Source: Carnegiea gigantea
Taxonomy: Eukaryota > Streptophyta > Magnoliopsida > Caryophyllales > Cactaceae
Length of the DNA: 64,000 nucleotides
NCBI GenBank assembly: GCA_029747015.1
Contig: JAKOGI010001176.1
Span: forward strand, 215,001 to 279,000
Direction: 5' to 3'
Position 1 is the stretch's first letter. Each line of letters starts with the position of its first letter. The position numbers and the translations under genes are program-made. The notes below the pieces were generated by a model. That model was not told the DNA's origin. It searched no databases and saw nothing but the letters and a program-made list of their open reading frames with translations. This document shows positions 33,154 to 46,252 of the stretch, one piece after another.

Positions 33154-35105
33154 TGGGTCATACTTTTCACTCTAGAGTTCTTTAGTCTGAATCAACTAAA
33201 GGCGTTTTCCAAAGGGCAGTAACCCATCAAAATTTCTCACTAATGTAATCCAAATGCATGACAAAAATTTTGATAGTCAAACTTAAGCTTTATGCAAGTG
33301 ATCTTTCAAAGGAAACTTAGATTGAATCAGCCAAAATGGGTAGACACATCACATTTCCCTTAGCAATGGATTCCACAAGTTTGATACTAGCCAGCCTTTA
33401 TACAAAGCGTAGTTAAGATCTACCTTCTATTTAAGCATGCTACAAAATTATCATCTATTGACATGGGTGCAACCCGATCATAATCCAGCTACTAGTAACA
33501 ATTGAGTTCTTAAAAATAGGAAAAAGTGATCAGAACTGATGAAGATATGAGATGAGAGTGAATGATGATGTAACTGGATGGGGTGATGCTATGAAGACAA
33601 AAAGATGAAGCCCCTAGTCAAGTGAGGCATATCCAACAGTTGATCATCCAACAAGGACAATAGTAGATGGTATGTCATCAGAAAGTGCAGTGAAATATTT
33701 TCAAGAGTAATGTCTACTTCACGGATGGAAGTGGAGTCAATGGACTGCTTGCAAGAGTTTGGGTAATTTAAGCAAGTCTTGAATTGCAATGGATTGAAGC
33801 AAAATGTCTCTCTAAAGTGTCCTTGGTTTCTCTTATATGGAATCATTGATAATTAATGGTTTCAAAACTTATGTACCATAGAACAAGCCTCTCTCAAATC
33901 CTATAATTCAGAGGATACTATATCAAGAAACCCCATATAACTCACTTAGATGAAATTCTTGAGTTACAGAAGAAAATATCTGCAATCAATAAGGCATATT
34001 GAAGCCATTGCCACTTGGATTCGAGAAGCGCACAAAATGGCACCCATATGATGAGGAAATATCAGCTCAAAATTGTATGTATCCACTGACTTGAACAGCC
34101 TGTACCATCAGACTTCTAGGCTGAATTTCATTGGCCACTAGTCTCCAAATGTGTTGCAACGTGGGTCATTAGAAAGCTTACTTTCTGAACTTTGATATAG
34201 AATAACTAAAACATCTCTATCTAATGGAATGTATGGCTGTAAGTGGACTAAACTCAGACCTTGTGCATTAGGCTTCTGCCAACTTTGTAGACTTTGACTT
34301 GTTTAATAGTTTGAATGACCAAATGACCTCTAATCCACTTGAAACTTGTTTCATATGAGAGATATCTCCTTAAACTTAAACTTAGGGTGGAAAATCCTTG
34401 CGTAAATCATGGTGATCATCGACAAAAGTTACTTCAAGATCGGTCCTTGTGCACTGATCAAAATTGCCAAGTTGATTGAACTTGTGTATTCTGCCCATAC
34501 TTGGTTTTCCCTATATATTTAACCTCAAAATGAGTCAAGGGCCTTTCATAGGACACATTTATAACAACCCCCAATCCTAGGGCTTCGAGTGTTAATGATT
34601 CTGAAACTTCTAGGGCTTAACGAATAGAGTTTCGCCTGCAAAATGGTCAATTCCCAGGCTTAAAGCCTTACATCACATTATCTGCATCGAATAGAAGTAT
34701 AAAAGGAAGATCAAGCTCAATGGCTACACGCCGGAGACCACAACTCTACGGGCTACACGCCCAGAGTACAAGGGTTTACATCCCAAAAATAAACAATTCA
34801 AGCTAAAAGAATGGCATACCAATCAGATGAGTGGCTCATATGACCATACATATCTAAATGCATTGGAACATCTTTAACTTGTTATTAAAAATCACCCTCG
34901 AGTTTGATGCTTGAGATCAAACTATATATACATTGTATGGATCCATCTGACAAAGAAGAATATACGAGTAGAATATGTGAGAGATAAGCAGACATTACTA
35001 TTGTCACAAATCTCCAATGATATCATAATAATCTTCATTCCTCACTAACCAATTTCTCAGTACCTTAACTCTACACTCTATATCCTATAAAGAAAATCTC
35101 AACCT

Positions 35106-35118
35106 GGCTCTGATACCA
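35106..35118 (-). promoter_or_regulatory. Primer-binding site of Gypsy 1
   Basis: The minus strand reads TGGTATCAGAGCC, complementary to initiator tRNA-Met, four bases inside the 5' LTR boundary at 35123. It fixes the element's orientation. Confidence 0.85.
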
Positions 35119-35122
35119 AATC

Positions 35123-36147
35123 TGTAACACCCCCAAATAAAACATGTTTTATTATTTATATTCTCCTTAATAAATCACTCAATTGTAACATGATGAATCC
35201 AATGATAGGGGCATTACCGCCGTCCAAAAGGACAAGGCTTGAAACATGAGTGTTATAAATAACATAGTTAAGTATAACCTCCACTGTACACATTCACATA
35301 TGATCATCCATTCACAATCAATTGTTAACCAATGTAAGGTTTATAAACCATAGTAAGATAATTCACCATGTAATCTACATCTTCATCCATAGAAGAATTC
35401 AAAATACAACTTTAAAGTATGCATATACGGCATTACTTCTGATCCATCCAGATTTCCCTATTTCACTTATTCTCTTCAGCGGATTTGCAGGAATGAGGGC
35501 AATACTCTGAGCATTTGCCTAAAACAAAACATGAAAAACATTTCGAACTATGAGCCGAAGCTTAGTACATGCATTCCTGAATTGTTAAATGATCATTGAA
35601 CACTGGTTGGGCCTGCATTGCAATTCATTTAAGGTCAAAACAGGGAATGAGATGATTATAAAACTGCATTGCTAATTATTATTTGATAGTGAACCCCTTG
35701 ATACTGTTACGATCTATGGATAGGTGTACACCTACCAAGCCGACTGGAGGACCTGACCTGAAGCTGTGCAGGTAACTGAAGGGCAACGCCCTATAACTGA
35801 TAACTGACAGGGTCACTAATTAACTGATAAATCACTATGTAATTAATTCATTGATGTACTTACCAAAATATGATAACGTTGATAAATACACTGTGATTTC
35901 TAAAGATACAGGCAATGCACGTACCTTGAGTCTTTAAAAAATGTCATCTAACTTGATACAAGTCAGCTGTTTCAGAAATGCCATCTGACTTCATAAATAT
36001 ATTCTGACTTGATAACACTTATGCAAAATGGGGAACGATAACTAGGCCTCATCTCTATTTCATAAATGTCATTAAATGTCATTATAAGTTTGTGTAGTCA
36101 GTAAATAATCCTTACTCGCATAATTGAGTAAATAAAAGTATGTGTAA
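35123..36147 (-). repeat. Truncated 5' LTR of Gypsy 1
   Basis: It starts TGTAACACCCCC and follows the left LTR to GTATGTGTAA. The next base begins the CACTA terminus. The remaining 1.9 kb expected of this LTR is not found to the right. Confidence 0.85.
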
Positions 36148-36535
36148 CACTACAAAAATATATCTAATCTGCGACGGAAAATTCGACGGAAAAAGGTCAA
36201 ATTTCCGACGGAAAATTGTGTTTCCGACGGAAACACCGACGCAGAAAGGGTCGTCGGGATTTAGCTCGTCGCAGTTTTTATTCCGACGGACTCCGACGGA
36301 ATCCGACGGAATTTCCGACGGAAAAAACCCGTCGGAAATTCCGTCGGATACTGTCAAGCAGAAACTGCAGAAAACAGTAGCAGGAATTTCCGACGGAATT
36401 TCCGACGGAATATTCCGTCGGAATTTCCGTCGGAAATTCCCAAAAAAATTTTTTTAAATAATCCGAATTTTTTTTGAAATTATCCGAAATTCCGACGGAA
36501 TTTCCGACGGAATATTCCGTCGGAATTTCGGATAA
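36148..36535. repeat. Left subterminal repeat array of the CACTA element
   Basis: There are more than a dozen copies of CCGACGGAA or its complement, often as facing pairs such as TTCCGACGGAATATTCCGTC. Apparent reading frames here (NSVGNSVG-type peptides) are by-products of the repeat. Confidence 0.85.
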
Positions 36536-36856
36536 TTTCAAAAAAAAAAATTTTGTTTTCCGAAAAGTTTGTTTCTAAATTTCAAAAGTTCTCAAAATAA
36601 AAAACAATTAATAATAAGTTTCAAATCTGCCAATAAAATGTACTTAATTAAATATTAAGTACAACATAAATTAAATATTAAGTACAACATATATAAATAT
36701 CAAGATATATAAATATTAAGTACAACATATAAGTACAACATATATAAATATTAAGTACAACATATATAAATATTAAGTACAACATATATAAGTACAATAT
36801 ATACGTTGTTTTAGATGTACACGCAGATTACATAAATTACACGAATATCATATCAG

Positions 36857-36954
36857 CTAATCAGAGACAGATAAATTTGTGGGATCATCATCATTGTCAT
36901 TTTGAGAGTCCTCTTCATCATCATCAGCGTTCAAGTCGATGTGGCTGGAAGAAC
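36857..36954 (-). pseudogene. Possible terminal exon within the CACTA element
   Basis: The minus strand after a GTGCAG acceptor encodes an acidic tail (SSSHIDLNADDDEEDSQNDN, then DDDPTNLSVSD) ending in TAG. Acidic C-termini occur in CACTA-encoded proteins and in captured genes. No other exon could be tied to it. Confidence 0.25.
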
Positions 36955-36984
36955 CTGCACTTTGACCTCAAAAATTAAATCAAA

Positions 36985-38190
36985 CATCAAAAAACATTCA
37001 TGGCTTACATATTTAACATTTTATAATGAACAAACTTGTTGCACTTAAATTATTCACTTTAATAAAACATAATATACATGCTTAACATATTTAACATTTT
37101 CAAATAACCAAATAATTACTACAGATCTACATACTTAACATGTTTTACTCCACTTATTGTAATATACATATTTAATAAATTAAATAAAAAATAAATTATT
37201 CAAACTAAACAAATTACAAAAAATTAAATCATACCTCAAAAAAAATTCATGCCTAACATATTTAACATTTTATAATAAACAAACAATTATTGCAGATCTA
37301 CATACTTAACACGTTTTAGTTCACTTATTCTAATATACATATTTAATAAATTAATTAAAAAACTAACGTTATTCAGATTTATATTCAACGGATAAAATAA
37401 ATTATTCAAACTAAACAAATTATAAAAAATTAAATCATACCTCAACAAACATTCATGCCTAACATATTTAACATTTTATAATAAACAAACTTGTTTCATT
37501 TAAATTATTCACTTTAGGAAAACATAATATACATGCTTAACATACTTAACATTTTCAAATAACCAAATAATTATTGCAAATCTACATACTCAACACGTTT
37601 TACTTCACTTATTCTAAAAAACTAACGTTATATAAATTTATATTCAATGGAAAAAATAAATTATTGAAACTAAACATTCATGCCTAACATATTTAACATT
37701 TGATAATAAACAAACTTGTTTTATTTAAATTGTTCACTTTAATCAAGCATAATATACATGCTTAACATATTTAACATTTTCAAATAACCAAATAATTATT
37801 ACAGATCTACATACTGAACACGTTTTACTTCACTTATTCTAAAAAACTAACGTTATATAAATTTATATTCAATGAGAAAAATAAATTATTCAAACTAAAC
37901 AAATTATAAAAAATTAAATCATACCTCCAAAAATATTCATGCCTAACATATTTAATATTTGATTATAAACAAACTTGTTTCATTTAAATTATTCATTTTA
38001 ATAAAACATAATATATATGCTTAACATATTTAACATTTTCAAATAACCAAATAATTATTACAGATCTACATACTTAACATGCTTTACTCCACTTATTCTA
38101 ACATACATATTTAATAAATTAAATAAAAAACTAACGTTATTCAAATTTATATTCAACGGAAAAAATAATTATTCAAACAAAACAAACATG
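36985..38190. repeat. Five tandem units of about 210-260 bases in the CACTA core
   Basis: The block ATTCATGCCTAACATATTTA recurs near 36990, 37243, 37452, 37675 and 37938. Each is followed by AAACAAACTTGTT-like sequence, CAGATCTACATACT and CACTTATTCTAA. Unit lengths differ through internal deletions. Confidence 0.8.
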
Positions 38191-38599
38191 TTTCTGCTAA
38201 TTTTCATATACCCGAAAAATGAACATCACATATCAAATTAACACAACTTGAAAGCGGAACAATTCTACTAACCTTTGCACACCCGAAAAATCAATCTGAT
38301 TACAGACGGTGACGACACTAGCGGTGGCACTGGCGGCGACAAAACGTGAAAAACAAAGACCGTAAAAATTATCAATTAACTTAACAATTTCAATTTCAAA
38401 CAATAAATTAAGCAAAAATATCACTTACCGTTAAATTTTTCGATGATCAAAACCTTGAAATCTCACTTTCTCTCTCTTCCTCCTTCTCCCTCTCTCCTTT
38501 TTCGAACACTTTCTCTCTCTATTTCTCCACAAACCGCTCGAAATCTCCCCCCTCCCCCCCAATTTAAAGCCGGGCAAACGGGGTCGAGATCCGCGCGGA

Positions 38600-38959
38600 A
38601 TTCCGACGGAATTACCGACGGATTCCGACGGATTCCGACGGAATTCCGTCGGAAATTCCGACGGAACTCTGCCCCGACGGAATTCCCGTCGGAATTTCGA
38701 ATTTCCGACGGAACTCCGTCGGAAATTCCGTCGGAATTCTGGAATTCCGACGGAATTCCGTCGGAATTTCCGTCGGAATTTCCGACGGAATATTCTTCCG
38801 TCGGAATTTCCGACGGAATATTCTTCCGTCGGAAAATCCGTCGGAAATTTAATTTTCCGTCGGAGTTCGTCTGAAATTCCGTCGGTTTGTCTGCAATTTT
38901 TCCGACGCTGTCTGACGCGTCGCTTTGTCCGTCGGGGTTGAACTACGATTTTTGTAGTG
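38600..38959. repeat. Right subterminal repeat array and terminus of the CACTA element
   Basis: Facing pairs of TTCCGACGGAA run to about 38935, then ACGATTTTTGTAGTG. A long apparent minus-strand frame (38431-39048) crosses this array but only reflects the repeat period. Confidence 0.85.
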
Positions 38960-39409
38960 CATGGTTCTAGCTCTTTCCCTATCAACCATTGAGTGCGTCT
39001 GCTTACTCTATTATCGAGCCCGAGGAGCAAATCGTACTTAAGGGGCAAGAATGAGCTTGGAGTTAAAACATTCTCAGTTGTTTGAGTTTAAACCACGTGT
39101 GCTTGAGACTTTTGATTTAAATCGGCAAGGCGATTAAGCAAAACAACTTTTGATTGAGCTAACACTTAACTTATCCACGAGAATACGAGCCACTCAGCCT
39201 ACACCTCAACAAATGGTTCTTTCATCCAACCAATCAGCTCACTCAAGCCGTACACCACTAACTAAGCGCACTAATGTTCACATAAAACTCACATTTGCAC
39301 ACAAAGCAGACATATATCACGCCATCGTGAACGCGTTCCTAGGCAACCATATGAGATGTAAGACTCAGGTTATGGCCTATGGTCGCAGGACCTTGTTCTG
39401 AAATCATCT
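38960..39409 (-). repeat. Truncated second interior of the LARD tandem
   Basis: It matches 45803-46252 closely (for example TAGCTCTTTCCCTA, and ATGGTTCTTTCATCCAACCA). It is cut by the CACTA terminus at its left. It includes the same altered primer site as the other copy. Confidence 0.75.
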
Positions 39410-42400
39410 TATAACAACCCTAACCCCTACGGCTAGGAGCGTTACATTTTCTTGCCTCCTGCTTAACTCCTGGGGAAAAACGGACAGAGTTTCGCCTGAA
39501 AGCGGGTCATTTCCTAGGATAAAAGCCTTACAACAACTCCTTACATTGAATGGAAACATATAAAACTTCTAAAACAAGCTCCACGGCTGCACACCGGAGT
39601 CCACTGCTCTACGGGTCGCTCGCTCGGAGTACAGCAACCGTAAAGTTCATTAATAAAGAAGCAAATCAAATATACAACTTAACGGATCACACATCTAGAG
39701 TACTGGGGTTTACATCCCAAAATATAGCTAACTTTGACCAAAAAGACATCTAACTAATCAGATGGTTAGCTCATATGGCTATACAGAGCAACTCATAAAC
39801 AATATGCATTATAGGAGCTAGAAAACTTAGTTTACAACAATTACAAACTAGGAATAAGATATATTACATCGTTAAACACATGAATCTACTTCTATATGGT
39901 GCACATGACTCTTTTTCAAGCAGCAATAAACTCCAACTCGGCGTAAGTGGCTTGACTTTCACCTGTCATAATAAAAGCTTAGGAAAAAAGAGGAAATAGT
40001 AATGGAATGAGCAACCACACGCTCAGTGAGTACTTCCCGACTCCTTTAAAAACCAAAATCATTTGCAGGCAATAATACTAATAATAGCTATATATCACGC
40101 ATTTATACTTTACTTTCATAGTAGGCAATCATTGTCCCCAAGGAAAGATTACCATCCTCAAACCTCATTCCAGCCACTCAACTCATTTCTAGCTCCTTAA
40201 TGACCAAACTTCCCTACTAGCAAGCATTCAGGTACATAGACAAGTAGGTAACAAGGATTGAGTAAAACATTTTCAAATTCGCTTTAGACAACGACGTGAC
40301 TCATGATATGTTCCAAGAATGGTTTATAAGTCATGTTAGCTTCTTTAAGACTCATAATTCTTTCTAAAAGTTTTTGAACTACTTATGTTGGTAAGAAAGA
40401 CTTAACAAGAGCTTTTTCTCGTAGGGTATACACTTTTGAAAACTGAGAAGATCTAGGCTTTACTAGAATACAGCCATATTCCCTTAAAAGAATTCTTTTA
40501 AACCATACTTGGAATCGTATTCATAAAACATGCAAGTAAACTTTCTTTCTTTTCTTGAAAATACTCTACTTAGCCTCTTGAGGCTCACAAACTTTAAAAG
40601 GAAATCTCTTTCATTCTGGTCCTCTATTAACCCTTACGAGTTTTTCAAATCTTATTCAATACGGCCTCAGAATGGCCCTTAAAAATCTTTCTTTCCTAAA
40701 ATACTTAAAATGGTGAAAAACCCATTGATTTTCTTACTTATCAGGAAAAATGCGCTTAGCATAAAATCATCGCATTGTGGTTGCTAGGGGAGATCTACAC
40801 TCGCCCTCAGTGTGATCATCACTTACAACTTACGTTATCCCTGGGTTATATGTACTTAATTTTGTGGCCAAAACACATCTTAGTAGAGCAACTCTAACTT
40901 CGATATTGTCCTTTGTGGGATAACAGGTCACACCAAGATAGTCATATCTTGAGTCCAGTCCCTCTTAAGGTTTTTTTACGCGTTACACATCAGGGAGCAG
41001 CTCACACCGAGATAATCATATCTTGAGTCCAATTCCTGGGAACAGCTCACACCATCTTTGCGTCCAACTCCCAATATTACCTTTAGGGAAAACAGCTCAC
41101 GCCATCTTTGCATATATTTTCCACCCTCAATGTCTAGCCATTTGCCTAGCACTTTCTTAGTCTTTGAAGTCGCATTTCATTTCTCTTTTTCAGTTGATTA
41201 CTTTGCCGAAATCTTACTTTTAACAAAACAACCTAAACTTGTCTAAATGTTTACAGTTCATTCGTTTTTAAGCTAAAAAGCTTCTTATAAATATAAATAG
41301 TTTGCTAACTCGCGAATCGACTTCCTTTTTAGCTTAAAAGCTTGTTATAAACATAATAAGTTTGCTAACTCATAAATCGAAACTCATTTGGAACTTAAGG
41401 TACCTAGTTAGCGTTTAATTCAAACTAGATTCATAATTGAAGCTTATTGAAACAAAAATTAATAATCAAACTAGATTCGTAATTGAAGCTTATTAAAACA
41501 TAAAGTAATAATCAAACTAGACTCGTAATTGAAGCTTGTTGAAACTTAAAGTAATAAACTCATTCAAACTAGCATATAACTCAAATTAAGTTTAGTAATA
41601 CACTCATTCAGTTGCCCAATTTTAGAATGTTTGAAATCCTTTTTATACTCAAAGAAGGGTGCTTAAGCAAATTGAAACTTTAAATCATTCTTAGCTTATG
41701 ACTCTTCAAGACGTAGAATATTTGGCTCGCTTATGATTCAAACAAGGTTTCTTCATAATTTTTCAATATAAACGCTTCTTATAATTGTGATGATTTTACC
41801 AGCTCGCAACTCGAAACTCAATCGAAACTTAAATAAGCATCTAGCATACAAGTCAGCTAAATTTCATAATAAGTACCTTAAGATGCCCTTTTTCAAGATG
41901 TTTAAATCCTTTCAAACACAAGGAGCAGTTATATAAAAACCAATGCCTTAAAAACATTTTCGAACTTACTTTTAGTTCGCTTTTGAACTTCCTAAGCCTA
42001 TCGACTATTCAATTGAGTCACTCCCTGAGTAGTTCGATGATTTAGGATTATTTTAGGCTATAAATATCTTCAAAAACTAACAAGCAATTGGGAAGCACTT
42101 AAAAGCATTCGAAATCATAAAAATAAGCTTTTTAATGACCCTTCTTAAAGATGTCCTAGTTCAAAAGTCAGTGACATAGCATCACTTAACATTTTCAAGG
42201 GGGAGAGGGGTCACACATAGCACATTCATAACACTTCATAACTTAACTTAGCAGAATCTACCCAATGAGCCACACATGGCCTCACAATCCACACGATTGC
42301 GGTAATTCACAACCTAGGCTCCCTTCTCACACAACACCAACCACAAAGACCTTAAATTCCCATTAGTCCCATCTCAAACCATCCAACTTCCAAGCTCGGT

Positions 42401-43725
42401 TCAATATCACAATAGTTTCAATCGAGTAATTCACGAAACCAGTGTCCGCAGGCATAGCCTCATATCAACCAACAACGGAAATTAAACATAGTAAACTGAT
42501 TCAATGGCGACATTAAACATGATTTCAGTTTGCTCTACAATTCTTCAAATCACGCGGTTAGTAAAATCAAGTGTTAATCACATGCATGAACTCTATAATA
42601 GTTTTAATACCATTTTTACTTCAATGCAACTCTAAGCCTTTCAATTACTGATACAATATCAGAATCTCATCATGCACTACCTAAAATCATTAAATTCATT
42701 TGAAATTACTATAATTTAAGAGGAGAGAAACACCCGACTCACTCCAAGCTAGAGGTTCGTTCGAGGGCTTTGGGCTCGATTTTGAGTGCTGGAAAAGCCT
42801 GATTCCTAGACCCTTGCTTGCTGACCGCTCGACTAGACCCCAAACCATGCTCAATCCATGCAATTCGGACCTCCACTTCGACCAGAAACTCAGTCACTGA
42901 CTCGATGCTTTTTGCTAATGCTTGTGCTGTGAATTCAGCCTTAATCTATAGAGAGATGGAGTGGTTACCATGTAGAGTGCATGGCTGAATCTGGGCACAT
43001 GTCCAGTGCCTCAAATCACTACCCGAACAGACCACCAACGTGGTGGTTGTGCCCTGTACTTGCCCAAAATTCATAGCAAACGGCTTCTAGGGTTCTAGGG
43101 GAGTTGAATGGGGGAAAGGTTCGAGCGAGTTTGAGGAGAAAGGGAGGGTTTTTGAGCTTCCATGGCCGTGTGAGTGGAGGGTATCAGAGGAGGAAAGAGA
43201 GAAGAGAGAGAGAGGGGGGGAGAGAGATGCGTTTGGGGGGGTCGGGGTTCGTGTGCTGGAGGAGGAAGAAAAGGGCCTCGTGCGATTTTACCAAAATATG
43301 CCTCCCTTCTCTTCCTTTTTTTTTTAAAAACAAGCTGCTGAATACTTAACACTGCTAGCCTAATATCATATTCCAAACCTGAATCAATAATACAACCTTT
43401 CATCGAGTAATCATTCCCAAATACATCGAGGTTCGATTTAATAAACCTCGAAGCTAATTCTAAGGCTAGCAAGCTAATCGTAATCGGGTTCCTATTCGAT
43501 TTAGTACTCGTTAATAATCTATATTAACGCTTACTAAAAATTTTCGAAAGATTCTCAAAACTAATAATAACATCAATAGTGACAAAAATATTCTTTTTAA
43601 TGAAATTACCGTTCATGTAAGCACATCAGCAATAATTTAACTTATATAGTTAATAAAAATACGATTTTACGTTGTAAAAGGCAACACGACCAGCTTAACG
43701 TAAAATAGGGAATGCGAGTGTTACA
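39410..43725 (-). repeat. LARD LTR, left copy
   Basis: It runs from TATAACAACCCT to GTGTTACA and matches 46253-50523 throughout. It has two units of a 60-base repeat (GTTTGCTAACTC) near 41275-41390, against three in the right copy. It also retains about 58 bases near 42020-42090 that the right copy has lost. Confidence 0.85.
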
Positions 43726-43740
43726 TTTTTCTCCCCTTAA
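43726..43740 (-). promoter_or_regulatory. Polypurine tract of the LARD element
   Basis: The minus strand reads TTAAGGGGAGAAAAA directly before the left LTR, confirming minus orientation. Confidence 0.7.
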
Positions 43741-46230
43741 AAGAATTTCGTCCTCGAAATTCTAGGGCTTATAGTTCAATCGTACCTAAGACGTGCACAC
43801 ACTTGACACAGTCTACATAAGTTAGGCTAAAATCCAAAATCTCGTTTACAATCAACGTAAACCGAAAAAGGACAGATGGTTGTCATTCTCCTCCTCACCA
43901 ATCCTCTTCAAGCGTCTACTCACTCTATTTAGGTGCTAAGGGCAAATAGCATCGAAGAGGGGCAAATGAGTTGGTGTGGAAAACCATACTAAACTTGCTA
44001 AAAAAAATAATCAAACGGAAAAAGATTTTCAATTATCTAGACTCAGTTTGCATGGTAAACAACCACTCTATGTATGCACATATATCATGATTCGAAATCT
44101 AAAAATAGGGAAATTAGGTAATAACATCTCAAGGTCATACACATGTAGTCTCGCTCTAGATCATGAATTCAAGGTACCTTTAGGATCGCTACGGTTAACT
44201 TGGAGACTTATATAACACATTAGAGATATAAGAACATTACATAGCATCACGTAGCATCACTTAAGCACATCAGCATCACATAGCATCGCATAGCATCAGC
44301 AATTCAGCATTCTCGAGCCTAAGAATTGTAAGTAACATGAAACCGTCTAATACGCAGCAAACAATAAACAAAACGAAAATATATGCAATCGATATTTCTA
44401 GGACCTTGTGGGTTATGGGCCTACACGCCTCCGCTGCGCTGCTCTGATCAAACATATAAGGGCCAGAATATGCAAATGCAAGTTTCTAGGGTCGTCTCAT
44501 CATACTTCAAATATGTGCATATGCAGTCATTCAGTTATGACATAGAATCATAGAACCCACGAAATGCAAACGAGTCAAAGGTCATGCCATGCCGTGAATT
44601 ACGAAACTTAAATCATCTAGATAATTAAGTCACATACCAAACCAACTTAGGTCAAGCAAATACCAAGATATGCATTCACTAAGCTAATTATTCACAGGAC
44701 ACTTGAATAACCATGCATAATGATCCTAAGCAATTATACGGGCTTTCATAAGCTTTACACTTTGCATAACGTGACGCTAATGCTTCAAAACACATAGACT
44801 CGCGGTAATGTCTCACGGGAGGGCATCTAGACCAGTATACACGAGTGTAATCCTCATTTAAAACCTAAGATCAAGGTTATGGCTTGAGGTTTGTCCAAAC
44901 TATTTAGAGTTAGCCATCAATCAGTTAACAGGGGGTAAGAACAACGGCATTATTGGTCTTGTGGATATACATTGAGGGGTTATGATGCTTGTTTCTCGTA
45001 GGGGTGGTACGAGAGTCTTAGGAACTCGTGGTACGGAGGGGCCAGTTCAATCTCCTTCAGAAACTCTTGGTTTCCACATTTGTTGTTAAAGCTTACAAAG
45101 TGCTGGAAAGTTATGGATCGTCTCCTCAAGAGGTGACGAGGTGATACATATGGTATAACAATTCTAAAGTCTGTTAGGTTCTTTCTTTTATCTGTATTCT
45201 AGGTGTGTTGGGATTGATATAGCCAGGACACTATCATTCTCATGAAAAGAATAGTGTTCCATTCCTCGAGGAGCATAATGCTTAGCCGACTCGTGAGTAA
45301 TAGTGGTTACGTGATGGGAAATAAGGAAGACTCCTTACATAAATGACAGCTCAGGTTAGGACCTCATCTAAGCATTAATGGGACATATATGAAGGCCAGA
45401 AATAACACTTAGGCAACAATCAACTGGACTCTATCACAATCACCCATATTGACACAAGCGCATACGAAGTTCTCACATCATTCCCTTCGTAGTTGAGAAA
45501 TTATGCAAAAGGGGTATCATTTAAAAGAACTTTTAGTCAAGAAAAAAATCTTTAATTACTTACTAACAACTTGTCATGAACACATCAAGCACCAAATGCA
45601 TATTGGAATGTAGGTATTCGAAACATCAATGTAAAGCAAATGCAAGTCTTTAGATGCAACAGTAAGGCCTAACCGTATATTTAGAAAGGTCTTAAATGCG
45701 AAAGAAAGACCTTAACTCATTGTTTAGGAAGGGTCCTAACTTCTCATTGTTTAGGAAGGGTCCTAACTTTCAAGCCTCTATGTTTTAAAAGGAGGATGGT
45801 TTAACTACTTTTAGCTCTTTCCCTACCAACCATTGAGTGCGTCTGCTCACTTCATTATCGGGCCCGAGGATCAAATCGTACTTAAGGCGCAAGAATGAGC
45901 TTGGAGTTAAAACATTCTCAGTTGTTTGAGTTTAAACCAATGTGCTCAAGACTTTTGATTTAAATCACCAAGGCGCATAAGCAAAACAACTCTAAATTGA
46001 GCTAACACTTAACTTACCCACGAGAATACGAGTCACTCGGCCTACACCTTAGCAAATGGTTCTTTCATCCAACCAATCAGCTAACTCAAGCTGCACACCA
46101 CTAACTAAACGTACAAACATTCACATAAAACTCACGTTTGCACACAAAGCAAGCTTTTATCACGTCACTGTGAACGCGTTCCTAGGCAACCATATGAGAT
46201 GCAAGACTCAGGTCACGGCCTATGGTCGCA
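43741..46230 (-). other. Non-coding LARD interior
   Basis: No frame shows gag, protease, RT or integrase motifs. Small repeats include CATAGCATCA variants at 44232-44310 and an exact 27-base tandem duplication at 45716-45769. Confidence 0.7.
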
Positions 46231-46233
46231 GGA

Positions 46234-46249
46234 CCTTGTTCTGAAATCA
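46234..46249 (-). promoter_or_regulatory. Altered primer-binding site of the LARD element
   Basis: The minus strand reads TGATTTCAGAACAAGG, matching the tRNA-Met site TGGTATCAGAGC at all but three of its 12 positions, right beside the LTR start. The same altered sequence is found beside the left LTR near 39392-39407. Confidence 0.55.
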
Positions 46250-46252
46250 TCT

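Larger units (their letters stand above)
27047..36147 (-). mobile_element. Ty3/Gypsy retrotransposon 1, decayed, right LTR truncated
   Basis: Minus-strand element. The 3' LTR is 27047-30009, a polypurine tract at 30010-30024 reads AAGGGGGGAAGGC in reverse complement, gag and pol remnants lie at 33153 to 30455, the tRNA-Met primer site at 35106-35118, and a partial 5' LTR at 35123-36147. gag-RT-integrase order is as in Gypsy. The GTTTCGAGGACGAAAC motif before the polypurine tract is typical of chromovirus-type Gypsy elements (inference). The 5' LTR ends where the CACTA element begins. Confidence 0.85.
36148..38959. mobile_element. Non-autonomous CACTA transposon, 2.8 kb
   Basis: The left end is CACTACAAAAATATAT, and the right end in reverse complement is CACTACAAAAATCGTAG, giving about 12 bases of terminal inverted repeat. 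Both ends carry dense subterminal arrays of TTCCGACGGAA and its complement TTCCGTCGGAA (about 36170-36530 and 38600-38935). CACTA transposases bind such subterminal motifs. The core is AT-rich, with five tandem units (36985-38190). No transposase frame was seen. The 3-bp target duplication expected of CACTA is absent: flanks are TAA and CAT. Confidence 0.9.

Noticed and set aside
36112..36541. Overlapping frames on both strands with NSVGNSVG peptides
   Set aside because: Same cause: 11-base palindromic repeats stay open in several frames.
38431..39048. A 205-codon minus-strand frame
   Set aside because: Its RRKFRRNSVG-type repeats come from the CACTA subterminal motif and it runs past the transposon end; not a gene.
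43095..43472. Open frames near the end of the LARD LTRs (also 49798-50116)
   Set aside because: They rest on GA-rich microsatellites and low-complexity leader sequence; the two LTR copies do not preserve the same frame.
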